Origin: Verrucomicrobiaceae bacterium
Lineage (GTDB): Bacteria; Verrucomicrobiota; Verrucomicrobiia; Verrucomicrobiales; Akkermansiaceae
DNA: 64,000 nucleotides
Direction: 5' to 3'
Assembly: GCA_027486655.1 (NCBI GenBank)
Contig: JAIXOR010000001.1
Location: forward strand, 62,001-126,000
Shown here: positions 54,642-64,000 of the stretch, one piece after another
How positions within the stretch are numbered: the first letter of the stretch is position 1
Layout of the letters: every line of letters starts with the position of its first letter
Position numbers and translations under genes: made by a program
Notes under the pieces: model-generated
Seen by the model: the letters and a program-made list of their open reading frames with translations, nothing else
What the model was told of the DNA's origin: nothing
Databases searched by the model: none

Positions 54642-57600
54642 ATGAAAAACCGCACCTTGATCCTGCCTGCCCTCGGCTCCTGTCTCATCATCGTCTGCTC
54701 CTCCGCACACGCCATCGACATCGTCAAGGCCAACAACACCAGTGCCCTGAACCTCGGTGCCTCTTGGGTGGGCGGAACCGCTCCGACCCCAGCTGACGTG
54801 GCGGTGTGGAACAACACCGTGACCGCTGCCAGCGCGACACTCCTCGGGGCGAACGCCTCTTGGCAGGGGATTAAAATCGTCAATCCCGGCGGTCTAGTGA
54901 CTCTCAATACCGGCAATACCCTCACACTCGGTTCGGGCGGCATTGACATGAGCGGAGCGACACAAGGTCTGATCGTCAAAACACTCGTCACGCTTGGCTC
55001 GAATCAGTCGTTTTCAATCGCCAACGGTCCGGCAGCGGAAGATCTCACCTTCGATGCTCCAAGCACTGGCACGGCCTTCAACATGGGTGGCTTCACGGTT
55101 GGCACATCCGGAGCCGGCACCATGCGCTTCACTTCTGGCTTTGCCGTTAGCAACGGAACATTCAATCTCAACGCTGCGTCCAATCAGTTTCAGTCGGGCG
55201 GTGGTAAAACCACTTCATTGACCAGTGATGTCACCCTGAACCTGTCCTCGGGAAAAACCCTTGTTTTCGGCATTAACAGCGCTCCCGGCTCTCCTGCTGT
55301 GCTTCCTGCCTTGGGGCTGGCCGTCAACTCCGCAGCAGCCATCAACATCAACGGCGGCACTTTACAGATCAACTCCTCCGGGGCCGCCGGAACGAATCGC
55401 CTGGAGCAAACAGGGAAGCTCAGTTTCACCGGCACCTCGACCGTAAACAATGCGTCTGCCTTCGGTTATTTCTCCAATTTTTCCGGCGAAATCGCTCTCG
55501 CAGGCACCACGATCTGGAACGAATCCGGCAGCTCCACGGCGAACACCACCATCTCCGGACCGCTGACTGGTAATGGCACGCTGAGTTACCGCGGCACATC
55601 CACCGGACATCGCACCGACCTAAGCGGCAACAACTCAGGCTTCACCGGCACGATCAACCTTGACGGCTCTTCAGGGAACCGGAACCTGCGCCTCACCACC
55701 GCCACCGCCGGCAGCGCCTCGGCCGCTTGGTCCATCGCCGCCGCAAACGTCCTTCAGGTCGACGGAGTCGCCGTGAACCTCGGCACCCTCAACGGTGCGG
55801 GTGGGATCACCAATTCCCACGCCACCAACACCGCATCGATCTCCGTGGGGGCAGGCAGTTTCAGCGGCGTGATCTCGAACGGCACGCCCGCCAACGGAAT
55901 GGCCCTGATCAAGAATACGGCCGGGATTCTCTCCCTGTCCGGCGCGAACACCTACAGCGGCCTCACCCACATCCAGGCAGGCACGCTCACCACCACCTCC
56001 GCCCAGACCGGCGCGGGTGCCGTGACGGTTTCCGACACCGCCACCTTCGGCGTCACCCAGATCGGCGGCGGCGATACATTCAACGCATCCACCCTCACCC
56101 TTGGCAGCACCGGCGGTGCGACCCTCGTCCTCACCCCGGCGTCGTCGTCGTTCGCCCCGATCGTCACCACCAATGCCCTCGACATCAACGGGCCCACCAC
56201 CCTGCGCATCGCCGGCACCCCGGTCGCTGGTACCACGCTCATCGATTACACCACCCTTGGTGGAAGCAGTGGTTACAGCGGCCTGAACGTCGTGATGCCC
56301 TTCCGCATCAACGGAGGCATCACTGACAACGGCTCGGCCATCGTTCTGAGCACGGTGCAGGACGAAACTCCGAAATGGCGCGATGGCAATGGCGTCTGGG
56401 ACATCAACACCAGCGGGAGCTGGAAAACCAGCGCCACTTCCACCACCACCAACTACCTTGAGGGTGGTGCCGGTGCCACGGACTCGGTGATCTTCGACGA
56501 CACGTCCAGCGGCACCAGCCCGATCACCGTGACCTTGAATTCCACGGTCTCCCCGGTCGCCATCACCGTTGCCGGAACCAAGGACTACATCATCACCGGC
56601 TCAGGCGCGATCGCCGGCAACACCGGAATCTCCAAGACCGGAACGGCCGCCCTAACCCTTGCGACGGCCAATACGTTCAGTGGCGGTGTCCAACTCTCCG
56701 GAGGCACCCTCAACATCAATCATGCCTCCGCCCTTGGCAGCGGCATTCTGACGATTGCCGACGGGACCGTCCTCAATAACACCAGCGGTGCCTCCATCAC
56801 CGCCTCGCCGACGGTTGCTTCGGTCTGGAATGGAAGCTTCAGTTTCACCGGTTCCAATGACCTGAATCTCGGAGGTTCGGTCACAATCACTGCGGAACCC
56901 GCCGTCACGGTCGCCGCCGGCACCCTTGCTTTCGGAGGCATCGCCGGAGCGGGCTTCGGCCTGACGAAGGAAGGCAATGGAACCCTGGCCATCGGTGCCA
57001 GCAGCTACACTGGTGGCACCAACGTCAACGCCGGCACCCTCCGCGCCCGTGCGGCCGGTGCCTTCAACTCAACTTCTGCGGTGTTTCTTGCCGATGTCGC
57101 GGGAGTGAACCTCGACCTGAACGGATTTCACCAAACCATCAATGTCCTCGGCGGTGGCGGCACTGCCGGTGGCAATGTTCTCCTCGGCGGTGCCACGCTC
57201 ACCACTTCCTCGTCCGGCACGATGGGTGCCCTTTCCGGAGCCGGTGGATTGGTCAAGAACGGCACAACGACCTTCGCCATTGCAGGTGACACGACCGCAT
57301 ACTCGGGCACCACGACAATCAACGGAGGTGTGCTGGATGTCGGCAATGCCGGAAGCTTCCTCGCTTCTTCCGGCGTTCTGACGATGGGCAATGGTTCGGT
57401 GCTCCAAGGCTCCGGAACCATCAGCCGAAGCGTAGGAACCGGCAATGCGGTCGTCTCCAGCAACGGCGGCTTCGCGGCCCGCGGCGGGACGCTCGATGTC
57501 GACCTCGGGTCATTCTTCAACTTGAGCAGCGGTGGCAACTCCTTCGGCGGCAATCTTGTTCTAGGCTCGGCCGGCGCGAACGGTCTGGTGCGCGTTCTTA

Positions 57601-58508
57601 GCTCGATCGGGATCAACAACTTCGGAGGCAGCAGAACCGTCACGGTGCCGGTCGGCGCCGGCGGCGATTCCGCCGAACTGGCGGGCGCCATCACCCCGGG
57701 AAGCGCAGGTGGAGTCTCGGGCCTCTTGAAAAACGGCGGCGGCTTGCTGACCCTCAGCGCGGCCAACACCTACATCGGAAACACCAACGTCAACGAAGGC
57801 TCGCTGACCTTGGCCGCCACCGGCCAGCTCACGTTCAGGCCCACGACTAATGGTGCCGCCAACAAGGTCTTCGACGCCTCGCCAGACACCATCACCCCGG
57901 CCCTCAATCCGGTTTCGCTCAACGGTGTCTTTGCCATCGACCTCAGCACCGCCGCAGTCGCCAGCGGCAATCTGTGGACCTTGGTCGACCACGCCTCGGT
58001 CAATGCCAGTTACGGTTCCAGCTTCAGCGTGGCCGGATTTGATGACAGCGACCTCGACAACATCTGGACCAAGGTCGATGCCTCGGGCAACACTTGGAGT
58101 TTCTCCGAAGCGACCGGCACACTGTCTGTCATTCCGAGTGCTTACTTCCTCTGGATCACCGGCAACTTTGCGAACGGCACCCTTGCCGTGGCCCAGCAAG
58201 GAAAGGCGGCCGACCCTGACGGCGATGGCGTCAGCAACCTGCTGGAGTATGCGATTGCCGGTCTCGATCCCACCGTTCCCAACGGATCTCCGGGTACCTT
58301 TGCGGGCAACCTGCTGTCCTACTCCAAACGCCTGCCGCTGGACGCCACTTTGAGCTACAGGATCGAGCAATCGATCGACCTCGGTGCCACCCCCTGGGCC
58401 GAAGTCCCTGCTGGAATCGGCTACGTCAACAACGGGACCACCATCTCATACGAACTGCCGGCCAATCTGTCGGTGAACTTCATCCGCCTCAGCGTCACTG
58501 TCCCATAG
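54642..58508 (+). CDS. Giant exported protein of autotransporter-associated beta-strand (PATR) repeats
   Basis: A 1288-residue exported protein with a signal peptide (MKNRTLILPALGSCLIIVC to AHA). It is followed by a long Gly/Thr/Asn/Ser-rich beta-helix with repeated units such as GTLNGAGGITN, SGANTYSGLTHIQAGTL, KTGTAALTLATANTFSGGV and NGGGLLTLSAANTYIGNTN. The C-terminus is a DPDGDGVSNLLEYAI module, not a 12-strand beta-barrel, so it is probably not a classic type V autotransporter. A role in adhesion or surface structure is likely. It starts 222 bp after the response regulator, which could control it, and ends before a strong hairpin. Confidence 0.85.
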   Translation: MKNRTLILPALGSCLIIVCSSAHAIDIVKANNTSALNLGASWVGGTAPTPADVAVWNNTVTAASATLLGANASWQGIKIVNPGGLVTLNTGNTLTLGSGGIDMSGATQGLIVKTLVTLGSNQSFSIANGPAAEDLTFDAPSTGTAFNMGGFTVGTSGAGTMRFTSGFAVSNGTFNLNAASNQFQSGGGKTTSLTSDVTLNLSSGKTLVFGINSAPGSPAVLPALGLAVNSAAAININGGTLQINSSGAAGTNRLEQTGKLSFTGTSTVNNASAFGYFSNFSGEIALAGTTIWNESGSSTANTTISGPLTGNGTLSYRGTSTGHRTDLSGNNSGFTGTINLDGSSGNRNLRLTTATAGSASAAWSIAAANVLQVDGVAVNLGTLNGAGGITNSHATNTASISVGAGSFSGVISNGTPANGMALIKNTAGILSLSGANTYSGLTHIQAGTLTTTSAQTGAGAVTVSDTATFGVTQIGGGDTFNASTLTLGSTGGATLVLTPASSSFAPIVTTNALDINGPTTLRIAGTPVAGTTLIDYTTLGGSSGYSGLNVVMPFRINGGITDNGSAIVLSTVQDETPKWRDGNGVWDINTSGSWKTSATSTTTNYLEGGAGATDSVIFDDTSSGTSPITVTLNSTVSPVAITVAGTKDYIITGSGAIAGNTGISKTGTAALTLATANTFSGGVQLSGGTLNINHASALGSGILTIADGTVLNNTSGASITASPTVASVWNGSFSFTGSNDLNLGGSVTITAEPAVTVAAGTLAFGGIAGAGFGLTKEGNGTLAIGASSYTGGTNVNAGTLRARAAGAFNSTSAVFLADVAGVNLDLNGFHQTINVLGGGGTAGGNVLLGGATLTTSSSGTMGALSGAGGLVKNGTTTFAIAGDTTAYSGTTTINGGVLDVGNAGSFLASSGVLTMGNGSVLQGSGTISRSVGTGNAVVSSNGGFAARGGTLDVDLGSFFNLSSGGNSFGGNLVLGSAGANGLVRVLSSIGINNFGGSRTVTVPVGAGGDSAELAGAITPGSAGGVSGLLKNGGGLLTLSAANTYIGNTNVNEGSLTLAATGQLTFRPTTNGAANKVFDASPDTITPALNPVSLNGVFAIDLSTAAVASGNLWTLVDHASVNASYGSSFSVAGFDDSDLDNIWTKVDASGNTWSFSEATGTLSVIPSAYFLWITGNFANGTLAVAQQGKAADPDGDGVSNLLEYAIAGLDPTVPNGSPGTFAGNLLSYSKRLPLDATLSYRIEQSIDLGATPWAEVPAGIGYVNNGTTISYELPANLSVNFIRLSVTVP

Positions 58509-58545
58509 TGGCCTGGCGCAACCTCGCAAGCTCCCATCCATGCAA

Positions 58546-58573
58546 GGGCGGCTCCGGAATCCCGGAGCCGCCC
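58546..58573 (+). terminator. Strong hairpin after the beta-strand-repeat gene
   Basis: A perfect 12-bp stem GGGCGGCTCCGG with CCGGAGCCGCCC and a 4-nt loop, 38 bp after the stop codon. It has no T-run, so it may act as a transcript-end stabiliser or attenuator for the next gene rather than as an intrinsic terminator. Confidence 0.6.
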
Positions 58574-58600
58574 CCGTTGCGCCCAATGATCGATTTCCTC

Positions 58601-59809
58601 ATGAATCTCAGATTTCCAGCCATTCTCCCGATGCTACTGGCTACCGGCATCCCGTTGCTGGCCGCCGCAACCACGCTCGATCCCATGGTGCCCCTGTTCC
58701 ACAAGTGGCAGATGAAGGATGCCGCCTTGGTCGTGGACAGAGCCGCCGCCCAGGGCCACCAGCATGTCCAGTTCTGCATCGCGCTCCAGGCACGGCTTGA
58801 TCCCGAGCATCGCGTCAAAGCGATCGGCCTCTACCGGGAGAACCGCGAGCCCGGGAATGCAGGCAACGCATTCTATCCTTCCGACCCCGCCGTCACCCGC
58901 GAGTTGAAATCCTATTACGCCGCCTGCTTCGCCAGGGCCGTTGAAAAGAAACTCGCCATCTGCATTCTTCTTCATCTCAACGCCCACGGCGAGATCCAGG
59001 AGTGGCGCAACCATTTCGACTTCGATCCCCTGCAGCCGCTCTCCGGCGCGAGTTACGAGGAAAGCGTGCTCCTGCCCATCGTCGAGAGCCTTGAGTCCAC
59101 GGTTCCTGCCGATTGGCCGGTCGAACTCTCGCTGCAAGGCGAGATGGGCACCACCGTCTTCAAATACCCCGAATCCTGGCGCACCATGATCGAGCGCCTC
59201 CGCTCGCGTGGCAAACTCACCAAGGCCCGCTTCGGTCTGAGCTTCAACTATCAGGGCGTCGCCGGACGCGCCAACCCCGCCGGGACCGATCCAACGGCGC
59301 TCAAGAAGCTCTGGGATGCCTGCGACTTCATCGGCGTCTCGATGTACCAACGCGTCAGCATGCCGCCGCGCACGGAGGACTTCGATCTCGCTGTCGGCCT
59401 TTTCGCCGGCGAGTTCCACGGTCTCGGCTGCCCTCTTCCCTCGGCCAAGCCGCTCCACTTCGTCGAGGTAGGTCTCGGCGGTGGCGGTCTTTCGGATGCA
59501 GACTGGAAATCCTACATTCCCGCCAACACCGCTGCCGATGCCGCACGGGCTCCCTATCTGGGCAGTGCCAGCGCGAGCGAGGTCAACCCATGGTCGGATC
59601 CCGCCCTCAAGCTGCTTCGCATCGGATACCACCACGCACTGTGCCTCTACCTCGCAGACACCCGCCAGCGCCATCCGGTGGAACGCGCCTTCCTCTGGAG
59701 CTTCGGCTCATGGGACCCGCAGGGACTCGGTGAACCCCGCTTCGCGGATGCGGACATCATCCGCTCGATCACGGAGCACAACCGCAGGATTCAGAAAACC
59801 GGATCCTAG
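58601..59809 (+). CDS. Exported TIM-barrel protein, glycoside-hydrolase-like
   Basis: A 402-residue protein with a signal peptide (MNLRFPAILPMLLATGIPLLA). Motifs suggest a (beta/alpha)8 glycosidase: LAICILLHLNAHGEIQEWRNH, ELSLQGEMGTTV with a possible acid/base Glu, GVSMYQRVS, and LHFVEVGLGGGGLS with a possible nucleophile Glu. The pattern resembles clan GH-A (GH5/GH113-type), but I cannot assign a family or substrate. ATG 58586 is an alternative start. It sits between the beta-strand-repeat protein and the LamG/BNR_4 protein. Confidence 0.65.
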   Translation: MNLRFPAILPMLLATGIPLLAAATTLDPMVPLFHKWQMKDAALVVDRAAAQGHQHVQFCIALQARLDPEHRVKAIGLYRENREPGNAGNAFYPSDPAVTRELKSYYAACFARAVEKKLAICILLHLNAHGEIQEWRNHFDFDPLQPLSGASYEESVLLPIVESLESTVPADWPVELSLQGEMGTTVFKYPESWRTMIERLRSRGKLTKARFGLSFNYQGVAGRANPAGTDPTALKKLWDACDFIGVSMYQRVSMPPRTEDFDLAVGLFAGEFHGLGCPLPSAKPLHFVEVGLGGGGLSDADWKSYIPANTAADAARAPYLGSASASEVNPWSDPALKLLRIGYHHALCLYLADTRQRHPVERAFLWSFGSWDPQGLGEPRFADADIIRSITEHNRRIQKTGS

Positions 59810-59821
59810 CCGGCTCCTCGA

Positions 59822-60085
59822 ACGGGTTTCCGCCTTGATGGATCGCATCGTTCACGGCCGGCTCGTTGCTGGCGATCACGGAAACATTGTCACCCATGGG
59901 AACGGTGAGGCGGCAACTGTCGACTGTGCCGGAACAAACGCGAGCCGGAAGCCCTCGTTGGCATCGAGGCGGTAGAAACCCGGCCGCGGACGCCGATGGT
60001 CTCAGTGTTGCGTGTCGCGCCCCAGGCGTCCTTGAAGTGGAAGTCGATCCGATTCTCCAACGCCAGCGTGAGAGATGCGGGTTAG
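59822..60085 (-). pseudogene. Decayed gene fragment, product unknown
   Basis: On the minus strand three successive frames each give a protein-like piece: LENRIDFHFKDAWGATRNTE, then GFYRLDANEGFRLAFVPAQS, then RLTVPMGDNVSVIASNEPAV, joined by at least two frameshifts and without a start. The pieces are too short to assign a family. They are most likely the 3' remnant of a larger exported protein gene. This fragment fills most of the 349-bp gap between the hydrolase-like gene and the convergent LamG gene. Confidence 0.6.
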
Positions 60086-60158
60086 GCGGTTCAGCCCAAT
60101 CAACCGCTTCGAGCGGCTAACAGATTCCATGGCACGGGGTTTCCCGGGCGTATCGGAC

Positions 60159-63100
60159 TCAAGGATCAAATCCACCTTCCTTGATCTCCAGCCGCCAGAA
60201 TCGCTGTGGCCCGGCACCACCGTTGGCATGGGTGATCTGTTGCGTCGCTCCGTTGCCGCTGATGGTTTCGATTTGCTGCCAGCCGCCGTTTGTTAGATCG
60301 GTCCCGCTCCACAGGCGATAAGCCCAGCCGGGTTGCGTGGGAAAGGAAATGATGGCGTTCACCCTGTCTTCGGAAAAGGTGAGCCGTGGGTCCGGATGAT
60401 GAGCGAAATACGCCGCCGCATCCCACTCCAGCACGCCGACGGCCGCTGCGGAGTTTCCCGTGGACGGGCTCAGGTAGAAGATGTGCAGTTGGTTGTCCTG
60501 CTCCCATCGCTCCAAGTCCGGATTGGCGGCATCCATGGCTCCCACCGGATCGGTTGTCAGATCAAACTGCGTCCACAGGAGGCGTTGCGGGTCGAGTGCC
60601 TTGGGCCGGGTATGCACCACCGTGAGTCCGCCAGGGCCGTCGTTGTCGGCGTAAACAACTAGCAGGCGGTCATCCTTGTCGCAGACGATCACGGGTCTGC
60701 CCATGCGGCTCGTTCCCAACTGCGACTCCGCAACCTTGGTCGCAGGCGAGTCTACCGTGCGTGTGGTGATCTGTCGGGTTTCCCAGCCGTTGCTACCCGG
60801 AAATCCGACCATGTATTGTCGGCGGAAATCGTTCTTGCCGGTGCCGGGAGCCCACCAGCTTGCCAGCACGGGCTGGTTGGATCGATCCACACACATGCCA
60901 GCCTGATTGATCAGGCTTGATCCTTCGGGGATGGAGATCACTTTCTGGGCGATCGAGCCGGAGTTGCCGTTTTCACCGCGTTCGTTGATGGGCAGAACGT
61001 AGTTCGTCCCGTTGCCGCGCTTCCAGGTGACGCCTTCGTCAGGCGACCATGCGTAGGCGAAGTCATGGTTGGTTTGATAGCCGCTCTCGCCGGCAGGCGA
61101 GTCGCTGTTGTAACGCCACATCCAGACCAAGTGGATGTTCCCGTTCGAGTCCATGCAGGGTTTCTGCCAGTAGGCGTTGTAGTTCGGAGTGAAGCCCGTG
61201 CCTTTGATGAACGCCAACTGGTTCGTGCCGCTCAAATGCACGTTGGCCCACGTTTGCGAGGAGATCCGGTAGCGGTTCAGGAACAAGTCTCCATTGCCCG
61301 ACCCGCCCTCGCGGAAGAAATAGAGCAAGTCGCCGTTCCGGAGGCTCATGAATTGCGGATAGGTGACAGCGTTTTCCTTGCCGGTCATCGTGCCATCCGG
61401 GCCAAATGCAATCTCATGGGTGCCGGTTACAGGAGCCAGGCTCCTTGCATAGTGGAAGGCGTCGCCATGCATGCCCCAGCTCAAATGCATGTAACCGAGG
61501 CCATCGATGCCGAACGATATGCAGTCGTGTCCGTCGGTGATGTTGTTTGCGGTGAAGCCCGTGTGGAACACCTCCCAAACGTCAGCGCCCAGCGTGCGGC
61601 GCGCGACCCACAGCTTGTCATTGAAGGGGTTGCCGGCGTCGGTCTGGTGCCGCCCGTAATAGGTCATGAACTGCTGGTTGCCCACGGTCACGAGCGAGGA
61701 GCGGATGAATGATGCGGTATTGATGCCGCCGGATCGTGCGTATTCGCTGGTTGCCGGATTGCCGTCGTCCACCGGCACCCAACGCAAGTTCGGATCGGTC
61801 GGAAGCGATGCTGCGTCCTTGGGGTCCGTGCCTGCTAGAAACTCATCGCGGTTGTTGGATCCGTCGGTATCGGAATCATTCGAACCCGAGGCCGAAAGCG
61901 AACCAAAGATGGCCATCTCCCATGCGTCGGGCAGGCCATCCTCGTCCGTGTCGCCGGGATTGGAGTAGGTTTTGGCGGGGTTTGTTCCAGCTGTTCGTTC
62001 AGCGGTGTTCACATAACCGTCGCCGTCCGGATCGCCCGCGCCGGTCTGATCGAGCGAGCCGAAGTTCTGCGTTTCCCACAGGTCCGCCAGGCCGTCGCCA
62101 TCCATGTCGGATGGAGTTGAAAGCTTCCGGGTGGGGTCGGAACCCGCCTGGTATTCCGTCAGATTGTCGTTGCCGTCCTCATCGGGATCGGTGGTGGCGG
62201 TCTGGTTGAGATTGCCGAAGAAACGAAACTCCCATTCATCCGGCAGCCCGTCCGGTTCGGAATCTCCGAGCAGCGTGCTCAGGACTTCGACTTCCGTGTA
62301 ACTGTTCCACAGCGAAGTCGAATTGCCGTGGCCGACGATGCGCAGGTAGCGTGCAGGGCCGTCAGGGATATCAAAAGTCTCGGCAGCAAGCGAGGTGCCG
62401 CTGCTGACCGCGCCCACCAGCGCATTCGTCCAGGTGATGCCGTCGTTGGAAAGCTGGATGTCGAACGTGCTGTTGCGCGTGTTGCCAAGGTGGAACGCGA
62501 TGTTGACCGCTGAAACCCGTTCGACGCGTCCGAGGTCGTAGGCGATCCACTCACCGTCACCCAGCGCCGACCAACGGCTGGCCAGGTCTCCATCCAGCGT
62601 GTGCTCCGGAGGATGATAGTCCGCCGTCACGTTCTGATAGCTGCTGGCCCCGAGAATCGAAATGCCTCCGAACACAAATTGATTCGCCTGCCGCGCCACG
62701 CTGCTCAGCCGCACCTCGTCAATCAAGCCCACCCAGTTCTGATCCGAGCCTCCGGTCGCGCGACCGTCGTTGCCAATCGTCCAATCGGCGCTGCCCGTAG
62801 GAAGGTCGTTCGTCATGGTCAGACTCGCCAGCAGGTCGGCCTGTGTGCGGTTCGATTCGACCTTGGTCCAGTAGAACTTGAGATTGTCCGCGGTGTTGGC
62901 CAGGCCGTTGTAGGTGACGGCGACGTGATACCAGCCGTTGCTTGCGATGGCGTTGGGGCCGGACACCGGCAATGGGGCGGTGATGGTTTGAATCGGAGTG
63001 CCGATGTTGATGAACGTGATATCCGGGGTTGGATCGTTCACGCCACTCCATCCCAATTTGAATTGGAACAGCCTGACCGTTTCCTCGGCATCCGCCGAGA

Positions 63101-63578
63101 TAATCTGCATCGCGCGGCCTGTATCCGGCGCGACCGCCTGGCTGGCTGGGTCGAAGTCCACGCGCAGCAGCGCCTCGATCGTGAACGCGCCGTCAGCGCC
63201 AGTGAAGTTTAGCGTTGAATTGTCACCCGTGCCATTCACCAGCGGCAGAGGTCCGAGATACGCATTGCGTCCCGGGATCCCGCTCGGATTCGCGGCGAGG
63301 GTGGCACCGGGACCGGAGTCGTAGGTGCTCGCGGCAAAACCGAAGCCGGCGAATGAGGCATTGCCCAGCGTGGCTCCATCGCGGATCGCTGCCAGCGTGG
63401 TGCCGCCTGCGGCGTCGGCGGAACTCGTCGCGCCCGGTGCCTCATCGAGGTGCCAGAGGGCGCGGGTGTTGACGTCCGGAACGTAGGGGATCGGTTGCGC
63501 CAGAGCCGTTGAAACGGTTGCAAACAGGAGCAACAGGGATCCGCGCGATCGATCGAAATCAAGCGCTTTAGGGATCAT
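60159..63578 (-). CDS. LamG / discoidin / BNR_4 exported protein, possible polysaccharide lyase
   Basis: An 1139-residue exported protein with a signal peptide (to about residue 28). Its domains are a LamG-type concanavalin fold (about 40-300), an F5/8 type C (discoidin-like) domain (about 320-440; WIAYDLGRVERVSAVNIAF), and DxDxDG-type spacers (about 455-600). A BNR_4 beta-propeller follows (about 610-1010) with DGHDCISFGIDGLGYMHLSW, then FREGGSGNGDLFLNRY. The BNR_4 pattern is shared with ulvan-type polysaccharide lyases (PL24/25-like) and uncharacterised proteins; activity is not proven. ATG 63578 is used; the frame is open to 63644. Confidence 0.75.
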   Translation of the reverse strand: MIPKALDFDRSRGSLLLLFATVSTALAQPIPYVPDVNTRALWHLDEAPGATSSADAAGGTTLAAIRDGATLGNASFAGFGFAASTYDSGPGATLAANPSGIPGRNAYLGPLPLVNGTGDNSTLNFTGADGAFTIEALLRVDFDPASQAVAPDTGRAMQIISADAEETVRLFQFKLGWSGVNDPTPDITFINIGTPIQTITAPLPVSGPNAIASNGWYHVAVTYNGLANTADNLKFYWTKVESNRTQADLLASLTMTNDLPTGSADWTIGNDGRATGGSDQNWVGLIDEVRLSSVARQANQFVFGGISILGASSYQNVTADYHPPEHTLDGDLASRWSALGDGEWIAYDLGRVERVSAVNIAFHLGNTRNSTFDIQLSNDGITWTNALVGAVSSGTSLAAETFDIPDGPARYLRIVGHGNSTSLWNSYTEVEVLSTLLGDSEPDGLPDEWEFRFFGNLNQTATTDPDEDGNDNLTEYQAGSDPTRKLSTPSDMDGDGLADLWETQNFGSLDQTGAGDPDGDGYVNTAERTAGTNPAKTYSNPGDTDEDGLPDAWEMAIFGSLSASGSNDSDTDGSNNRDEFLAGTDPKDAASLPTDPNLRWVPVDDGNPATSEYARSGGINTASFIRSSLVTVGNQQFMTYYGRHQTDAGNPFNDKLWVARRTLGADVWEVFHTGFTANNITDGHDCISFGIDGLGYMHLSWGMHGDAFHYARSLAPVTGTHEIAFGPDGTMTGKENAVTYPQFMSLRNGDLLYFFREGGSGNGDLFLNRYRISSQTWANVHLSGTNQLAFIKGTGFTPNYNAYWQKPCMDSNGNIHLVWMWRYNSDSPAGESGYQTNHDFAYAWSPDEGVTWKRGNGTNYVLPINERGENGNSGSIAQKVISIPEGSSLINQAGMCVDRSNQPVLASWWAPGTGKNDFRRQYMVGFPGSNGWETRQITTRTVDSPATKVAESQLGTSRMGRPVIVCDKDDRLLVVYADNDGPGGLTVVHTRPKALDPQRLLWTQFDLTTDPVGAMDAANPDLERWEQDNQLHIFYLSPSTGNSAAAVGVLEWDAAAYFAHHPDPRLTFSEDRVNAIISFPTQPGWAYRLWSGTDLTNGGWQQIETISGNGATQQITHANGGAGPQRFWRLEIKEGGFDP

Positions 63579-64000
63579 GGGTTTGTCGGGTCTTCTGGTG
63601 GGTTTTCGAGCGCTTGACTCGATGAAGCCCTCGCGGATTGGCATCGAGTGAATTCACCGGGTGGTTTTCTCGTCCGGGAAAAGGATTCGCGGCAGCTCGT
63701 CCCGCTTCACTGACAGGTTCTTGGCGGCGCTCCCAGCAAAAAGCAGAAAGCATGCGGTCGCCGACCCCAGTGTCCCATCGCCAGCATGGTGGCGATCCAC
63801 TGGTTACTCACGCGGGTTTTCGCGCATTTCCCACACCGCTGCGGCTTTGCAAGCGGAGTCGGAAATGCCATTTGAGGCTTCTAGCCTGAGCTTCGTGCCT
63901 ACGCTCCAGGCAGCTCGATGAAGCCTTCGAGCTTCCGGATGCGGGTGGGGTGGCGCATGTTCGGAGTGGAGTTCGAACCTTCCATCCATGCTTAAAGGAC
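63579..64000. other. Window-end region without a confident gene
   Basis: 422 bp upstream of the LamG/BNR_4 gene. It should contain that gene's promoter, but I see no clear -35/-10 pair. A short minus-strand frame at 63908-63985 (ending RIRKLEGFIELPGA) is open with its own ATG but only 28 codons long. It could be noise or a tiny peptide. Nothing else is supported. Confidence 0.4.

Noticed and set aside
54642-58508. Classic type V autotransporter
   Set aside because: The passenger-like beta-strand repeats are clear, but the C-terminus is a DxDxDG/LEYA module rather than a transmembrane beta-barrel.
9929-60120. Recurring CTAACA/TGTTAG motif across many genes (for example 9930, 10243, 14712, 15561, 20060, 25863, 35030, 37311, 54262, 60118, 60292)
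   Set aside because: It looked like a chromosome-organising or uptake motif, but a rough base-composition estimate for a GC-rich 64-kb window gives about 15 occurrences on both strands, close to what is seen. Strand bias and genome-wide counts would be needed to revive it.
63920-63965. tRNA-like TTCGAAC segment near the window end
   Set aside because: A T-loop-like heptamer is present on both strands, but the flanking stem does not pair fully and no acceptor, D or anticodon arms can be built.

Overview
The window looks like a chromosomal segment of a GC-rich member of the Verrucomicrobiota, most like Verrucomicrobiales (Luteolibacter/Haloferula-type). The evidence is indirect but consistent: exported proteins ending in a PEP motif, a membrane helix and an RRR(R) tail (PEP-CTERM); an ECF sigma factor translationally coupled to a Ser/Thr kinase; a DUF6288-type HEAT-repeat protein; a very large protein of autotransporter-associated beta-strand repeats; and many exported proteins with DxDxDG calcium-type modules. 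I saw no rRNA, tRNA, CRISPR array or transposase.

Layout. (1) 1-10 kb, mostly minus strand: a partial transketolase, RNase R, a type II pseudopilin with terminator, an AT-richer RCC1-repeat gene broken by a poly-G frameshift, a 5'-truncated second copy of the pseudopilin 3' end, a two-gene DUF6036 nucleotidyltransferase module, argB and a DinB-like protein. The module lies between two exact 31-bp copies of the last 31 bases of argB. (2) 10-19 kb: an HxlR regulator divergent from the DinB gene with a palindromic operator candidate, a secreted S8-type peptidase, trpB, and a tight minus-strand operon gpgS-moxR-DUF58-transglutaminase.

(3) 19-35.4 kb is the centrepiece: a long plus-strand nitrogen-catabolism locus. 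The first unit encodes an ABC transporter, a class III glutamine synthetase-like enzyme, a creatininase-family amidohydrolase, a GFA-type protein, a SUMF-type protein, a TIM-barrel isomerase-like protein and a Rieske oxygenase. The second encodes a NikR-family repressor, two DUF1989 proteins (UAAP1/UAAP2, carboxyguanidine deiminase-like), a four-helix-bundle protein, a urea/guanidine carboxylase and allophanate hydrolase. Both units are preceded by an exact GTATGA-N16-TCATAC palindrome, the half-sites and spacing known for the E. coli NikR operator. The regulator itself has lost most of the residues that form the canonical Ni(II) site. I infer a local NikR-like regulon for catabolism of guanidine, urea or an N-methylated relative. 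Carboxylation and hydrolysis would release ammonium and CO2 without urease. The metal or ligand sensed is open.

(4) 35-64 kb: hslO, then exported and surface polysaccharide functions. These are a DUF6288 protein coupled to an SGNH/sialate-O-acetylesterase-like enzyme, an ECF sigma/Ser-Thr kinase pair, a GH115 alpha-glucuronidase-like giant, two further exported proteins sharing its N-terminal domain, and a two-component system whose sensor has an unusual exported region. A beta-strand-repeat surface protein, a TIM-barrel hydrolase-like protein, a decayed gene and a LamG/discoidin/BNR_4 exoprotein (possible polysaccharide lyase) complete it. Together they suggest degradation of xylan-like or algal/plant polysaccharides.

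All calls come from reading the sequence; no database search was run.
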